This document shows positions 8,761 to 17,383 of a stretch of 64,000 nucleotides of DNA, piece by piece (positions within the stretch are counted from its first letter, which is position 1; each line of letters begins with the position of its first letter). Under the pieces are notes generated by a model. That model was not told the origin of the DNA. It searched no databases and was given only the letters and a program-made list of their open reading frames with translations. This DNA is from an uncultured Caulobacter sp. (GTDB taxonomy: Bacteria; Pseudomonadota; Alphaproteobacteria; Caulobacterales; Caulobacteraceae): positions 1 to 64,000 of the forward strand of contig CAJYMH010000005.1 in the NCBI GenBank assembly GCA_913776195.1, written 5' to 3'. Both the position numbers and the translations under genes were made by a program.

Positions 8761-10656
8761 GATATCTTCCTCCACCAGCGGGGCGTCGATGGTGCAGACG
8801 ACCCCCGCCGGGTCAAAGCTCAAGGTCACCTGACCGCCCAACTCGGCGGCCAGCCCCTTCTCCATCAGGCGCGAGCCGAATCCGCGCCGCCTGGGCGGGG
8901 TGACGGTCGGGCCGCCGGATTCCGTCCAGACCAGTTGAAGCCGCCGGCCGGCCTCCCGCCCTTCAACGCTCCAGCGCACCGACACCTTGCCCGACGGCGT
9001 GGACAGGGCCCCGTACTTCACCGCGTTGGTGCCCAGTTCGTGCAGGGCCATGGCCAGGGACAGGGCCGTCTTCGGCGACAGGCGGGCCAGCGGTCCGTCG
9101 GCGATGAAGCGGTGCGGCTCCTCACCGGCGTGCAGGCGGGCGGCGGCCGCGACCACGTCCTTAAGGTCGGCGCCTTCCCAGTTCTCGTCGGTCAGGATGT
9201 CGTGCGCCTCGGACATGGCGATCAGGCGGGCGGTGAACGCCTCCTTGGCCTGGCTGAGCGACGTCGCGCCGCGGAAGGTCTGGGCGGCCACCGCCTGGAC
9301 GCTGGCCAGGCTGTTCTTCACCCGGTGGTTCAACTCGTTGACCATCAGGCGTAGATGCTCGTCGGCCGTCTTGCGCTCGGTGATGTCGCGGGTCGATCCG
9401 ATGGCCCGTAGCGGCGTGCCGTCTGGGGCGAAGATGGCGCGGCCCTTGGCCGCCACCCAGCGCTCGATCCCGTCATCCAGGCCGATGGTCCGGTACTCGA
9501 TGTCATAGTCGTCGCGGATGTCGGGATTGATCGCCCGGCCGAACGCCTCGGCCACCCGCACCAGATCGCCGGGATGCAGACCGGCGTAGAAGTCGCTCAG
9601 GGTGATCGGCACGTTCGCCAGCAGACCGAACATCTGCCGAGTGCGGTCCGACCATTCCACATTGTCGCTCTGCAGGTCCACGTCCCAGAAGCCGACATCG
9701 CCGGCCTCGGTGGCGAGGCGCAGTTGCTCCTCGCGCATGGCGAGACGCTCCTCGGCGTAGCGGCGGTCGGTCAGATCGACGACCACGCCGGGAAACCGCA
9801 GGGCGCGACTCTGGCCGTCGAGGTAGCAACGCCCGCGGGCGAAGATCCAATGGACCTGCCCGTCAGCGGCGATGACCCGATACTCCTCGGCGAAATCACC
9901 GCCCTTTTCGAGCAACGATACGATCACCGTGTCGATGCGCCCGCGGTCGTCGGGATGGATGGCGTCGAAAAAGGCGCTGATGGGCGCGCCGTCAGCGGCG
10001 GCGACGGGTTCGACGTTGTACAGCCGCGCGAAACGCTCGTCGGCGTAGACCTTGTCGGCCGGGATGTCCCAGTTCCAGGTCCCCACGGCGCCGGCCGCGT
10101 CTAGAGCGAGCTCGTATCGCTCCTCGGAGGCGCGCAGGGCCCGTTCCGTCAGGACGCGGTTGGTCGTCTCCACCGCTGTGGCCATGATCCCGCCGACTCC
10201 GGTGGGCGAGGTGTCGTCCGGCACCGGACTGTAGCTGACCGTGAACCAGGCCGCCTCCAGCTCGGAACCGTGACGCTGGATGCTGACCGGCATGTCCTCG
10301 GTAAAGATCGCGCCGCGTTGGCCTGCGATCTGCTCCTGCTGCACGGGCAGGAGCTGTTGCGAGACTTCCGGCCAGATATCGGCGAACCGCTGGCCCAGAG
10401 CCCGTGGATGCTTGTCGCCAAGGATCGGCGCATAAGCGTCGTTGTAGAGGATCACCAGCTCCGGCCCCCAGCGCAGAGCCATGGGGAACCCGGAAGCGAG
10501 AATCAGGCCCAGGGTCAGGCGTAGGGCCGGCGACCACGTTTCGGGCGGGCCGAGCGGCGTCGTCGCCCAATCCATCCCGCGCATGCGCTCGCCCATATCG
10601 CCGCCCAGAGGGGCCGGCGGCAGGAAATCTGCGGCTGACGCAGTCTTCGCCTTCAA
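8746..10656 (-). CDS. Sensor histidine kinase, HWE/HisKA_2 family, with PAS domains
   Basis: This 636-residue soluble kinase should autophosphorylate on His444 in ELNHRVKNSLASVQ and pass the phosphate to a response regulator not encoded nearby. There are three PAS-like sensor modules (about residues 45-165, 180-300 and 310-427). The second and third each end in a DLTDRR or DITERK motif. The ATPase domain has HELGTNAVKYGALS and VWTESGG, the features that separate HWE kinases from classical ones. There are no membrane segments, so it senses cytoplasmic signals such as redox or light; which cannot be told, and no flavin LOV Cys motif is evident. The final residues SPLL and the stop come from intergenic repeat copy 1. 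Confidence 0.92.
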   Translation of the reverse strand: MKAKTASAADFLPPAPLGGDMGERMRGMDWATTPLGPPETWSPALRLTLGLILASGFPMALRWGPELVILYNDAYAPILGDKHPRALGQRFADIWPEVSQQLLPVQQEQIAGQRGAIFTEDMPVSIQRHGSELEAAWFTVSYSPVPDDTSPTGVGGIMATAVETTNRVLTERALRASEERYELALDAAGAVGTWNWDIPADKVYADERFARLYNVEPVAAADGAPISAFFDAIHPDDRGRIDTVIVSLLEKGGDFAEEYRVIAADGQVHWIFARGRCYLDGQSRALRFPGVVVDLTDRRYAEERLAMREEQLRLATEAGDVGFWDVDLQSDNVEWSDRTRQMFGLLANVPITLSDFYAGLHPGDLVRVAEAFGRAINPDIRDDYDIEYRTIGLDDGIERWVAAKGRAIFAPDGTPLRAIGSTRDITERKTADEHLRLMVNELNHRVKNSLASVQAVAAQTFRGATSLSQAKEAFTARLIAMSEAHDILTDENWEGADLKDVVAAAARLHAGEEPHRFIADGPLARLSPKTALSLAMALHELGTNAVKYGALSTPSGKVSVRWSVEGREAGRRLQLVWTESGGPTVTPPRRRGFGSRLMEKGLAAELGGQVTLSFDPAGVVCTIDAPLVEEDISPLL

Positions 10657-10736
10657 GATGCAAAGCTCCCCACGCCCTTGCGGGCATGGGGTTCAACCTT
10701 GCGGTTTAGCCGTCGAAGTCAAGCGGGTGAAACGCC

Positions 10737-12215
10737 TTAGTCGATGGGACTCCAGCGCTTTTCCGGCCCGGCGGCCGCCTGGCGCTTGGGGCCCTTGAAG
10801 CCTTCGCCGCCGGCGCGGTTGGGAACCGGCTTGGCGACGTTGTTGCGCTGGTCGCCGTTGCGGCCTTGGCCCTGACCGCCGCCCTGGCCTTGCGGGCGCT
10901 TCGGGCGACGCTGCTTGCGAAGGGCGCTTGGCACGTCGTCGCGCGGATCGACGGGACGGGCGTTGTTGTTGCGGCCACGACCGTTGCGGCCGCCATTGCC
11001 GCCCCGCTCGCCGCGTTCCGGCTTCTCGCCGGTCAACTCGGCCTCCACCGCCTGGGCGGCGGCGAGGGATTTGTCGTTGCGGCGGTCGAAGGCCGGGATG
11101 GTCTGGCGCGTGGTGCGCTGGACGTCCTTCAGCAGGCTGCGCTCATCATCGCTGCACAGGGTGAAGGCGATGCCAGAAGCGCCCGCGCGCGCGGTGCGGC
11201 CGATGCGGTGGACATAGGCTTCCGGCACGTTCGGCAGCTCGAAGTTCACCACATGGGTGACGCTGTCGATATCGATGCCGCGGGCGGCGATGTCGGTGGC
11301 CACCAGGGCGCGGCTCTCGCCGGCGCGGAACGCCGCCAGGGCGCGCTCGCGCTGTCCCTGAGTCTTGTCGCCGTGGATCGAGGCGGCCTCGACGCCGCAG
11401 GCGTTGAGATACTTGGCCACGCGGTCGGCGCCGCGCTTGGTGCGGGTGAAGACGATCACGCGCTTCAGAGCGCTGTCGGCGAACAGTTCGGCCAGCAGGG
11501 CGCGCTTGCGCTGCTGCTCGACGAACAGGACCTGCTGGTTGATGCGCTCCACCGTGGTGGCCTGCGGCGTCACCGACACCTGCTCGGGGTTTTTCAGCAG
11601 TTCGCCGGCCAGCTTGCCGATCTCGCTCGGCATGGTGGCCGAGAAGAACAGGTTCTGACGTTCCTTGGGCAGGTGCTGCACGATGCGGCGGATCGGGACG
11701 ATGAAACCCATGTCCAGCATCTGGTCGGCTTCATCGAGAACGAAGATCTCGGTGCCCGACAGGTTGGCGCTCTTCTCGCCCAGGTGGTCGATCAGGCGGC
11801 CCGGAGTGGCGACCAGCACGTCGATGCCGGCGGCCAGGGCGCGCATCTGCGGACCGTACTTCACGCCGCCGAAGATCACGGCGACGGTCAGACCGAGATG
11901 GCTGCCATAGGCCTTGAAGCTGTCGGCGATCTGGGTGGCCAGCTCGCGGGTCGGCGACAGGACAAGCACGCGGCAGCCGCGGCGCGGCGCCGGCTTACGG
12001 TCTTCGGCCAGGCGATGCAGGATCGGCAGGGCGAAGGCGGCAGTCTTGCCGGTGCCGGTCTGGGCGATGCCCAGCAGGTCGCGGCCGGTCATGACCGTGG
12101 GGATGGCTTTCGCCTGGATCGGAGTGGGCTGGGTGTAGCCCTTGTCGGCCAGCGCCTTCAGAAGCGGTTTGGCGAGGCCGAAATCGGTGAACTGAGTCAC
12201 GTAGTCTCTTTTCAT
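10737..12215 (-). CDS. rhlE: DEAD-box ATP-dependent RNA helicase, RhlE type
   Basis: This 492-residue helicase unwinds RNA in ribosome assembly or RNA decay. The Q motif (GYTQPTPIQ) is followed by Walker A AQTGTGKT (51-58), the DEAD box (161-164), SAT (192-194) and the C-terminal helicase motifs HGDKTQGQRERAL, ATDIAARGIDI and HRIGRTARAG. Beyond about residue 385 the tail is basic and rich in Gly, Asn and Arg (GGNGGRNGRGRNNN), typical of the unstructured RNA-binding tail of RhlE proteins. The start MKRDYVTQFTDFGL is the first plausible Met. It is divergent from mutT across 278 bases. Regulation by cold is common in the family but is not shown here. Confidence 0.94.
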   Translation of the reverse strand: MKRDYVTQFTDFGLAKPLLKALADKGYTQPTPIQAKAIPTVMTGRDLLGIAQTGTGKTAAFALPILHRLAEDRKPAPRRGCRVLVLSPTRELATQIADSFKAYGSHLGLTVAVIFGGVKYGPQMRALAAGIDVLVATPGRLIDHLGEKSANLSGTEIFVLDEADQMLDMGFIVPIRRIVQHLPKERQNLFFSATMPSEIGKLAGELLKNPEQVSVTPQATTVERINQQVLFVEQQRKRALLAELFADSALKRVIVFTRTKRGADRVAKYLNACGVEAASIHGDKTQGQRERALAAFRAGESRALVATDIAARGIDIDSVTHVVNFELPNVPEAYVHRIGRTARAGASGIAFTLCSDDERSLLKDVQRTTRQTIPAFDRRNDKSLAAAQAVEAELTGEKPERGERGGNGGRNGRGRNNNARPVDPRDDVPSALRKQRRPKRPQGQGGGQGQGRNGDQRNNVAKPVPNRAGGEGFKGPKRQAAAGPEKRWSPID

Positions 12216-12493
12216 AACAGACAGCGCGCAGCCGAGCGCAAGGCTCGGCCGCTGGGCGGTCGGGTCTTTGGGGAGCGCCCCGCGTGGCCCGGGCGGTCTA
12301 TGTCGGAAATCTTTTCAGGGCGCTCGACAGGCTGGTCCCGAGGGACCCTCACGCGGCTGGAGCGCCGATAGCGTCGACTGAGACGCGAGGCCTATATCCT
12401 ATGCTGCGGTGCAAAAGTCAAGTTTTGAGAGGGTTTGCGCCAATCCGTCAGGCCCTGGTTGCCTAAATCGCCCAACCCGGCGACACCTCGGCC

Positions 12494-12898
12494 ATGGAAA
12501 AGAAGATCGTTCTCGTGGCCGCCGCGGCCTTGGTCGATGTCGATGGTCGTGTGCTGCTGTGCCAGCGGCCGGAGGGCAAGCAGCTGGCCGGTCTGTGGGA
12601 ATTCCCCGGCGGCAAGGTCGAGCCGGGCGAGACCCCCGAACAGTGCCTGATCCGCGAGCTGGACGAAGAGCTGGGCATCCAGGTCGCCAAGGCGTGCCTG
12701 GCCCCCTTCGTCTTCGCCAGCCACGAATACGAGAACTTCCACCTGCTGATGCCGCTGTTCCTCTGCCGCCGCTGGGAAGGCTTTGTGCAGCAGAAGGAGC
12801 ATGCGGGTCTGGCCTGGGTGAAACCCGCCGATATGGACAAATACCCCATGCCTCCGGCGGATTTGCCCCTGGTGGCGTGGCTGCGGGACCTGCTCTAG
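12494..12898 (+). CDS. mutT: NUDIX hydrolase, 8-oxo-dGTP diphosphatase MutT
   Basis: This 134-residue enzyme hydrolyses oxidised dGTP in the nucleotide pool and so prevents A:T to C:G transversions. The NUDIX box is complete, from GGKVEPGETPEQ to the RELDEELGI catalytic helix (about residues 38-61). The MutT-specific form is suggested by its small size and the N-terminal VAAAALVDVDGRVLLCQRPEG. The stop codon TAG interlocks with the stop of the convergent methyltransferase gene in the tetranucleotide CTAG at 12895-12898. It is unlikely to be another NUDIX subfamily, though substrate choice cannot be read directly. Confidence 0.9.
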   Translation: MEKKIVLVAAAALVDVDGRVLLCQRPEGKQLAGLWEFPGGKVEPGETPEQCLIRELDEELGIQVAKACLAPFVFASHEYENFHLLMPLFLCRRWEGFVQQKEHAGLAWVKPADMDKYPMPPADLPLVAWLRDLL

Positions 12899-13797
12899 GC
12901 GTCGCCGCGCTTGCGCCGCACCACCTCCAGAGCCTCCTCCAGCCCCACCTGGGCCGAGCCGCGCGCCAGCGGTTTCTGCTGGCTGTCGTGCGGGACCCAG
13001 CCGGTGATGGTCAGGATTTCGAAGGTGGCGGGCACGCGGCCGTCGGGCTCGGCGAAGCGCTCCACATAGATCTGCAAGGCCCGCCCCAGCAGGGCGCGGG
13101 TCATCGGCTTGCGAGGGCGTTCTGACAGCACGCTGGTCTCGCCCATACGGCGCAGGTCGCGCAGCAGCTCGATGGGATGGGCGTAGCGCACGGTCACCCG
13201 GTCCACGTCCGCCACCGGCAGGGCGAAACCCGCCCGCGACAGCAGGCCCGCGGCGTCAGAATGGTCGGCGAAGGGCGAGACCCGCATGGCCGCCCCGCCG
13301 CTCAGCTCCGCCTCGGCCTCCAGCAGCGACTGCCGCAGCTCGGTCAGGGTCGCGCCGCCCAGGAACGAGCCGATGAACAGGCCGTCCGGCTTCAGCGCCC
13401 GCCGGGCCTGAATCAGCGCGCCCACCAGGTCGTTGGTCCAGTGCAAGGCCAGGGTTGAAACGATCAGGTCCAGGCTGCCGTCGGCGAAAGGCAGGCGCTC
13501 CTCGTCGGCGACCATCCGCGCGCCCACAGGACCAAGCATGGTCGAGGTGATCTCCGTCTCGATCAGCAGATCCACCTTGTCCGCCGCGTCGCTGTCCGCC
13601 AGCGCGCGCCGGAACGCGCCGCCCCGCGCGCCCAGATCGACGGCGAGCGGAAACCGTCGCATGATCGGCTCCAGGCGCCAGGCGGCGTCCTGGGCGGCGC
13701 GAGCCTTCAGGAAGTCAGCCTGGGCGTAGCCGGCGGCGGCGCGGTTCAAGCGGCGTCGCAGCAGATCACGGTCGAACAGTTTCGGCGGGGTGCTCAT
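12895..13797 (-). CDS. SAM-dependent methyltransferase-fold protein, BioC/NDUFAF5-like
   Basis: This 300-residue protein has a class I methyltransferase fold. The SAM-binding loop is AVDLGARGGAFRRAL (about residue 52), followed by the acidic turn and LPFADGSLDLIVSTLALHWTNDL, characteristic of the BioC/NDUFAF5 group. In mitochondria NDUFAF5 hydroxylates an arginine of complex I subunit NDUFS7 during assembly. Alphaproteobacterial homologues are likely to act similarly or as generic methyltransferases. I infer the first from overall pattern only. Its start codon shares bases with the divergent comF start (CATG at 13795-13798), and its stop shares bases with mutT. Confidence 0.85.
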   Translation of the reverse strand: MSTPPKLFDRDLLRRRLNRAAAGYAQADFLKARAAQDAAWRLEPIMRRFPLAVDLGARGGAFRRALADSDAADKVDLLIETEITSTMLGPVGARMVADEERLPFADGSLDLIVSTLALHWTNDLVGALIQARRALKPDGLFIGSFLGGATLTELRQSLLEAEAELSGGAAMRVSPFADHSDAAGLLSRAGFALPVADVDRVTVRYAHPIELLRDLRRMGETSVLSERPRKPMTRALLGRALQIYVERFAEPDGRVPATFEILTITGWVPHDSQQKPLARGSAQVGLEEALEVVRRKRGDA

Positions 13798-14578
13798 GGG
13801 CGCGCAACATGGCGATTTGCAGGGCGGCTGGAAACCGGGGCCGGCGCTGAATTCCGCTGGGCGTAGCGTTCTGGACCTGCTTTTGCCGTCTCAGGGGCTC
13901 GAGGGCGGCGCGGTCGCCACCCCTGGGCTGGGGGCGGAGGCCTGGGGCCGGATCACCTTCATCGACGATCCGGTCTGCGACGGCTGCGGCGCGCCGTTCG
14001 ACTTCGACCCCGGCCCCGCCGCGCCCTGTCCCGCCTGCGCCGCCAAGCCAAAGGCCTACACCCGCGCCCGGGCCGCCTGTCTCTATGACGAGCATTCGCG
14101 CAATCTGATCCTGCAGCTGAAACACGCCGACCGCACCGACCTGGCGCCCTTGATGGCCAAGTGGCTGAGCCGCGCCGCCGCCGACCTGCTGGCCGAGGCC
14201 GACGCCATCGTTCCGGTGCCGCTGCATCCCACGCGCCTGTTCGCCCGCCGCTACAATCAGGCGGCGGAGGTGGCGCGCCCGCTGGCGAAGCTTTCCGACC
14301 GCCTCTACCTGCCCGACGCCCTGATCCGCCGGCGCGCCACGGGGACCCAGGGCGGCAAGTCCGGCTCCGGCCGCCGCCGCAACGTGGCGGGGGCCTTCTT
14401 TGTCCCGCCAAGCCGCGCGCGGCAGGTCGCGGGCCGGCGCATTATGCTGGTGGACGACGTGGTGACCACCGGCGCGACACTGGACGCCTGCGCCAGGGCG
14501 CTTCTCGCCGCCGGAGCGGTTTCTGTAACCGCCGCTGTCATCGCGAGGGTGAAAGACGCGCTCGAGGTGTCTATGTAG
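13796..14578 (+). CDS. comF: ComF family phosphoribosyltransferase-like protein
   Basis: ComF proteins combine an N-terminal zinc ribbon with a phosphoribosyltransferase fold and are linked to DNA uptake or nucleotide salvage. Here CDGCGAPF and CPACAAK form the four-cysteine ribbon. The PRPP-binding loop is IMLVDDVVTTGATLDA near residue 217. I place the start at the ATG of 13796, giving 260 residues; a GTG two codons earlier is also open. The first 40 or so residues are poorly conserved in kind, and an internal start cannot be excluded. It is divergent from the methyltransferase gene with no intergenic space and is followed by grxC after 39 bases. Confidence 0.87.
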   Translation: MGAQHGDLQGGWKPGPALNSAGRSVLDLLLPSQGLEGGAVATPGLGAEAWGRITFIDDPVCDGCGAPFDFDPGPAAPCPACAAKPKAYTRARAACLYDEHSRNLILQLKHADRTDLAPLMAKWLSRAAADLLAEADAIVPVPLHPTRLFARRYNQAAEVARPLAKLSDRLYLPDALIRRRATGTQGGKSGSGRRRNVAGAFFVPPSRARQVAGRRIMLVDDVVTTGATLDACARALLAAGAVSVTAAVIARVKDALEVSM

Positions 14579-14617
14579 AGCTTCGACACCAATCTTGCGG
14601 ATATGCGTTCGGCCCTC

Positions 14618-14872
14618 ATGGCACACGTCACCATCTACACCCGCCCATTCTGCGGCTATTGCGCCCGCGCCCTCAAGCTTCTCAAGGACAAGGGAGCCGA
14701 CTTCACCGAGATCGAAGCCGGTATGGACCCCAAGCTGCGTCAGGAGATGATCGACAAGTCGGGGCGCACGACTTTCCCGCAGATCTTTGTCGGCGATCAG
14801 CACATCGGCGGCTGCGACGACATCATGGCCCTCGATCGTTCGGGCAAGCTGGACCCGATGCTGTCCGCCTGA
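14618..14872 (+). CDS. grxC: Glutaredoxin 3
   Basis: This 84-residue dithiol glutaredoxin reduces protein disulfides and glutathione mixed disulfides in the cytoplasm. The active site is CGYC (Cys12 and Cys15) in TRPFCGYCARALKLL, and the glutathione-binding motifs TTFPQIFVGDQHIGG and the C-terminal GCDDIMAL are present. I use the ATG at 14618, which gives the normal length; an upstream ATG at 14603 adds five residues. The next gene starts four bases after the stop, suggesting an operon comF-grxC-nitrilase-DUF1178 that is conserved in this bacterial group. Confidence 0.94.
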   Translation: MAHVTIYTRPFCGYCARALKLLKDKGADFTEIEAGMDPKLRQEMIDKSGRTTFPQIFVGDQHIGGCDDIMALDRSGKLDPMLSA

Positions 14873-14876
14873 TGCG

Positions 14877-15698
14877 ATGACCCTTCGCGTCGGCCTGATC
14901 CAGACCCGCACTCCCGCCAGCCACGCCGCCAGCCTGGCGCAGCTGGAGCCCCTGATCCGCGACGCGGCGGGGCAGGGGGCGCAACTGATCCTGACGCCGG
15001 AAGGCTGCAACATCCTGCAGAAGGATCGCGCCCAGCTGCTGCCGCAGCTCACGGCGCTGGAGGACGACCCGGTGGTGCGCGGCCTTCAAGACCTGGCCCG
15101 TGAACTGGACCTCTGGATCGATGTCGGCTCGGCCCTGGTGAGGCGCGCGGACGGCAAGGCCGCCAATCGCCAAGCGGTGATCGATCCGTCGGGCGATATC
15201 GTCGCCACCTACGACAAGCTGCACATGTTCGATGTGGATTTGCCGACCGGAGAGACCGCGCGCGAATCGGCGGTCTATGAGCCGGGCGATCGGGCGGTAT
15301 CGGCGGATACACCGTTCGGCAAGCTAGGTATGACCATCTGCTACGACATGCGTTTCCCGGCCCTCTATCGGGCGCTGGCCCTCGACGGAGCCAAGGTGAT
15401 GATGGTTCCTGCGGCCTTCACCCGGCCCACGGGCGAGGCGCATTGGGAGATCTTGTTGCGCGCCCGGGCCATCGAGACCGGCAGCTTTGTCCTCGCCGCC
15501 GCCCAGGGCGGCTTCCACGAGGACGGACGCGGCACCTGGGGCCGCTCTATCGCCATCGGACCGTGGGGCGAGGTGATCGGAAAACTTGACCACGACGAGC
15601 CGGGCGTGTTGATCGCCGACCTCGATCTGGCGGCGGCCGACAAGGCCCGCGCCGCCATTCCCGCCCTCAAGAATGCGCGCGCCTTCGTCGGTCCCTAA
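14877..15698 (+). CDS. Carbon-nitrogen hydrolase (nitrilase superfamily, Nit1/Nit2 type)
   Basis: This 273-residue amidase has the complete Glu-Lys-Cys triad of the nitrilase superfamily: Glu42 in LTPEGCN, Lys114 in TYDKLHMFDVDLP and Cys155 in MTICYDMRFPALYR. The pattern matches the Nit branch, whose best-known role is repair by hydrolysing deaminated glutathione or omega-amidation products. A position right after grxC fits a link to glutathione. The ATG at 14877 is chosen because it starts the conserved LRVGLIQT strand and lies four bases after grxC. An open frame extends upstream inside grxC but is not conserved in character. Confidence 0.92.
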   Translation: MTLRVGLIQTRTPASHAASLAQLEPLIRDAAGQGAQLILTPEGCNILQKDRAQLLPQLTALEDDPVVRGLQDLARELDLWIDVGSALVRRADGKAANRQAVIDPSGDIVATYDKLHMFDVDLPTGETARESAVYEPGDRAVSADTPFGKLGMTICYDMRFPALYRALALDGAKVMMVPAAFTRPTGEAHWEILLRARAIETGSFVLAAAQGGFHEDGRGTWGRSIAIGPWGEVIGKLDHDEPGVLIADLDLAAADKARAAIPALKNARAFVGP

Positions 15699-15707
15699 AT
15701 ACAGATC

Positions 15708-16145
15708 ATGATCAAGTACGCGCTTTCCTGCGAGCACGACCACGGCTTCGAAGGCTGGTTCGGATCGTCAGCCGACTATGACGACCAGTCGGCGCGCGGC
15801 TTGCTGGAATGCCCGGTCTGCGGCAGCGGCTCGGTGCGCAAACAGATCATGGCCCCCGCCGTGGCCGGGACGAAGGCGCAGAAAACCATCGTCCCCGAGG
15901 CCGACCCGAAGATGCGTGAGATGATGATGGAGGCCCTGGGCCGCGTCCGCGCCCATGTGGAAGAGAACTTTGACGACGTCGGCGACCGCTTCGCCCGCGA
16001 GGCGCGCGATATCCACGACGGCAAGTCGGAAGATCGCGGCATCTACGGCTCAGCCACGGCGAAGGAGGTTCAGGACCTCGTCGCCGACGGCATTCAGGTC
16101 GCGCCCCTGCCGCCGGCCCCGCCGAAGAAGACGGACGTCAATTAG
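15708..16145 (+). CDS. DUF1178 family protein
   Basis: This 145-residue protein belongs to DUF1178, a family found widely in proteobacteria with no established function. Cysteines in YALSCEHDHGFEGWF and in LECPVCGSGSVRKQIMAP suggest a zinc ribbon at residues 5-50. The rest is helical, with charged segments and a Pro-rich end. It begins nine bases after the nitrilase gene and so is probably in the same operon. Its stop is separated by a single base from the stop of the convergent glycine-zipper gene. Confidence 0.88.
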   Translation: MIKYALSCEHDHGFEGWFGSSADYDDQSARGLLECPVCGSGSVRKQIMAPAVAGTKAQKTIVPEADPKMREMMMEALGRVRAHVEENFDDVGDRFAREARDIHDGKSEDRGIYGSATAKEVQDLVADGIQVAPLPPAPPKKTDVN

Positions 16146-16146
16146 C

Positions 16147-16440
16147 CTAGCGGTAGGTGTAGTAGCAGCGCTTGGCGTTCTTCTTGGCGATCTGGTGACC
16201 CGCCACCGCGCCGACCACCCCGCCCAGGACAGCGCCTTCGGTCTTGGCGCCGTTGCCGGCCACCGCGCTGCCCAATAGGGCGCCGCTGGCGCCGCCGATC
16301 AGGGTGCCGTTGTTGGCCTTGGATTTCTTGTAGTCGCAGACATAGACACGCTTCTTCGGCGCGGCCTCGGCCTGGGCGAGCGGGGCGGCCGCCACGCCGA
16401 TGGCGGCGAAGGCGGCGAGGGTGATCATCGAAAGGCGCAT
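16147..16440 (-). CDS. Small exported glycine-zipper protein
   Basis: The 97-residue precursor has a signal peptide (MRLSMITLAAFAAIGVAAAP, with a cleavage site near AQAEA) and a mature part with a glycine-zipper segment from NGTLIGGASGALLGSAVAGN to GAVLGGVVGAVAGHQIAKKN, of the 2TM/Rick_17kDa type. Such proteins insert into or associate with the outer membrane or cell envelope. Two cysteines (VCDYKK, RCYYTYR) could form a disulfide. It lies downstream of ubiG on the same strand by 63 bases. No specific function can be given. Confidence 0.85.
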   Translation of the reverse strand: MRLSMITLAAFAAIGVAAAPLAQAEAAPKKRVYVCDYKKSKANNGTLIGGASGALLGSAVAGNGAKTEGAVLGGVVGAVAGHQIAKKNAKRCYYTYR

Positions 16441-16503
16441 TGCGGCGTCTCCGCGGCTGAAAAGGTCAGCCAGCGAAACGCGCGCCCATGCTCACGGTTG
16501 CCG

Positions 16504-17250
16504 TCAGGCCGACCGTTTCACCGTCATCATGTAATTGATGTCCGTGTCGTTCGACCGACTCCATCGCCCGGTGAGCGGGTTGTAGGAGACGCCGAACGGC
16601 CCCTGCACATCCACCGGCTCGCCGGCCAGGAAGCCGCGTACTTCTTCCGGCTTGAGGAACTTGCGCCAATCGTGGGTGCCCGCCGGCACCCAGCGCAGCA
16701 CATATTCCGCTCCGACCTTGGCCAGGGCCAGGGCCTTCAGCGTCCGGTTCAGGGTGGCGACGATCATCAGGCCGCCGGGCTTCAGAAGGCGCGAACAGGT
16801 GCGGGCGAACTCGCCAGGATCGGCCACATGCTCGATGACCTCCATGTTCAGCACCGCGTCGTACGGCCCGGCGCCCTCGGCCAGCAGGGCCTCGGCGGTG
16901 CCGGCGCGAAACTCGATCTCCAGCCCCTGCTCGGCGGCGTGGGTGGAGGCGGTCTTGATATTGCGCTCCGAGGCGTCGACGGCGGTGACCTCGAAGCCCA
17001 GCCGCGCCATGGGCTCGGACAGCAGTCCGCCGCCGCAGCCGATGTCCAGAAGCTTCAACCCCTCGAAAGGTCGCCGCGCCTTCGGGTCGCGGTCGAAGTG
17101 CGCGCAGGCCTGATCGCGGATGAAGTTCAGGCGCACGGGATTGAACACGTGCAGCGGCGCGAACTTGCCGTGCGGATCCCACCATTCGGCGGCGATCCGG
17201 GAAAAGCGTTCGACGTCGGCGGGATCGATGGATGTGTAGGTCTGACTCAT
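16504..17250 (-). CDS. ubiG: Bifunctional 3-demethylubiquinol 3-O-methyltransferase / 2-polyprenyl-6-hydroxyphenol methylase
   Basis: UbiG carries out both O-methylation steps of ubiquinone synthesis at the inner membrane. The 248-residue protein has the family N-terminus with [19 protein letters not shown] and NPVRLNFI, the SAM-binding [18 protein letters not shown] (about residue 70), [10 protein letters not shown] and the final [14 protein letters not shown]. The length and all blocks are those of UbiG, so the assignment is secure. The start ATG follows a plausible leader. It is divergent from the alpha/beta hydrolase gene at 17384. Confidence 0.96.
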   Translation of the reverse strand: MSQTYTSIDPADVERFSRIAAEWWDPHGKFAPLHVFNPVRLNFIRDQACAHFDRDPKARRPFEGLKLLDIGCGGGLLSEPMARLGFEVTAVDASERNIKTASTHAAEQGLEIEFRAGTAEALLAEGAGPYDAVLNMEVIEHVADPGEFARTCSRLLKPGGLMIVATLNRTLKALALAKVGAEYVLRWVPAGTHDWRKFLKPEEVRGFLAGEPVDVQGPFGVSYNPLTGRWSRSNDTDINYMMTVKRSA

Positions 17251-17383
17251 CGCCCGCCATTCTAGCGAGGCCTGGGACGCTTGTCCGCAAGCCCCTTATG
17301 ACCAAGGTTTAATACCGGCGGCGCATCCGTCCGACGTATGCGACGCCTCTAGTTTGTGTCGATGCACATTTCCTGAGGTTTTC

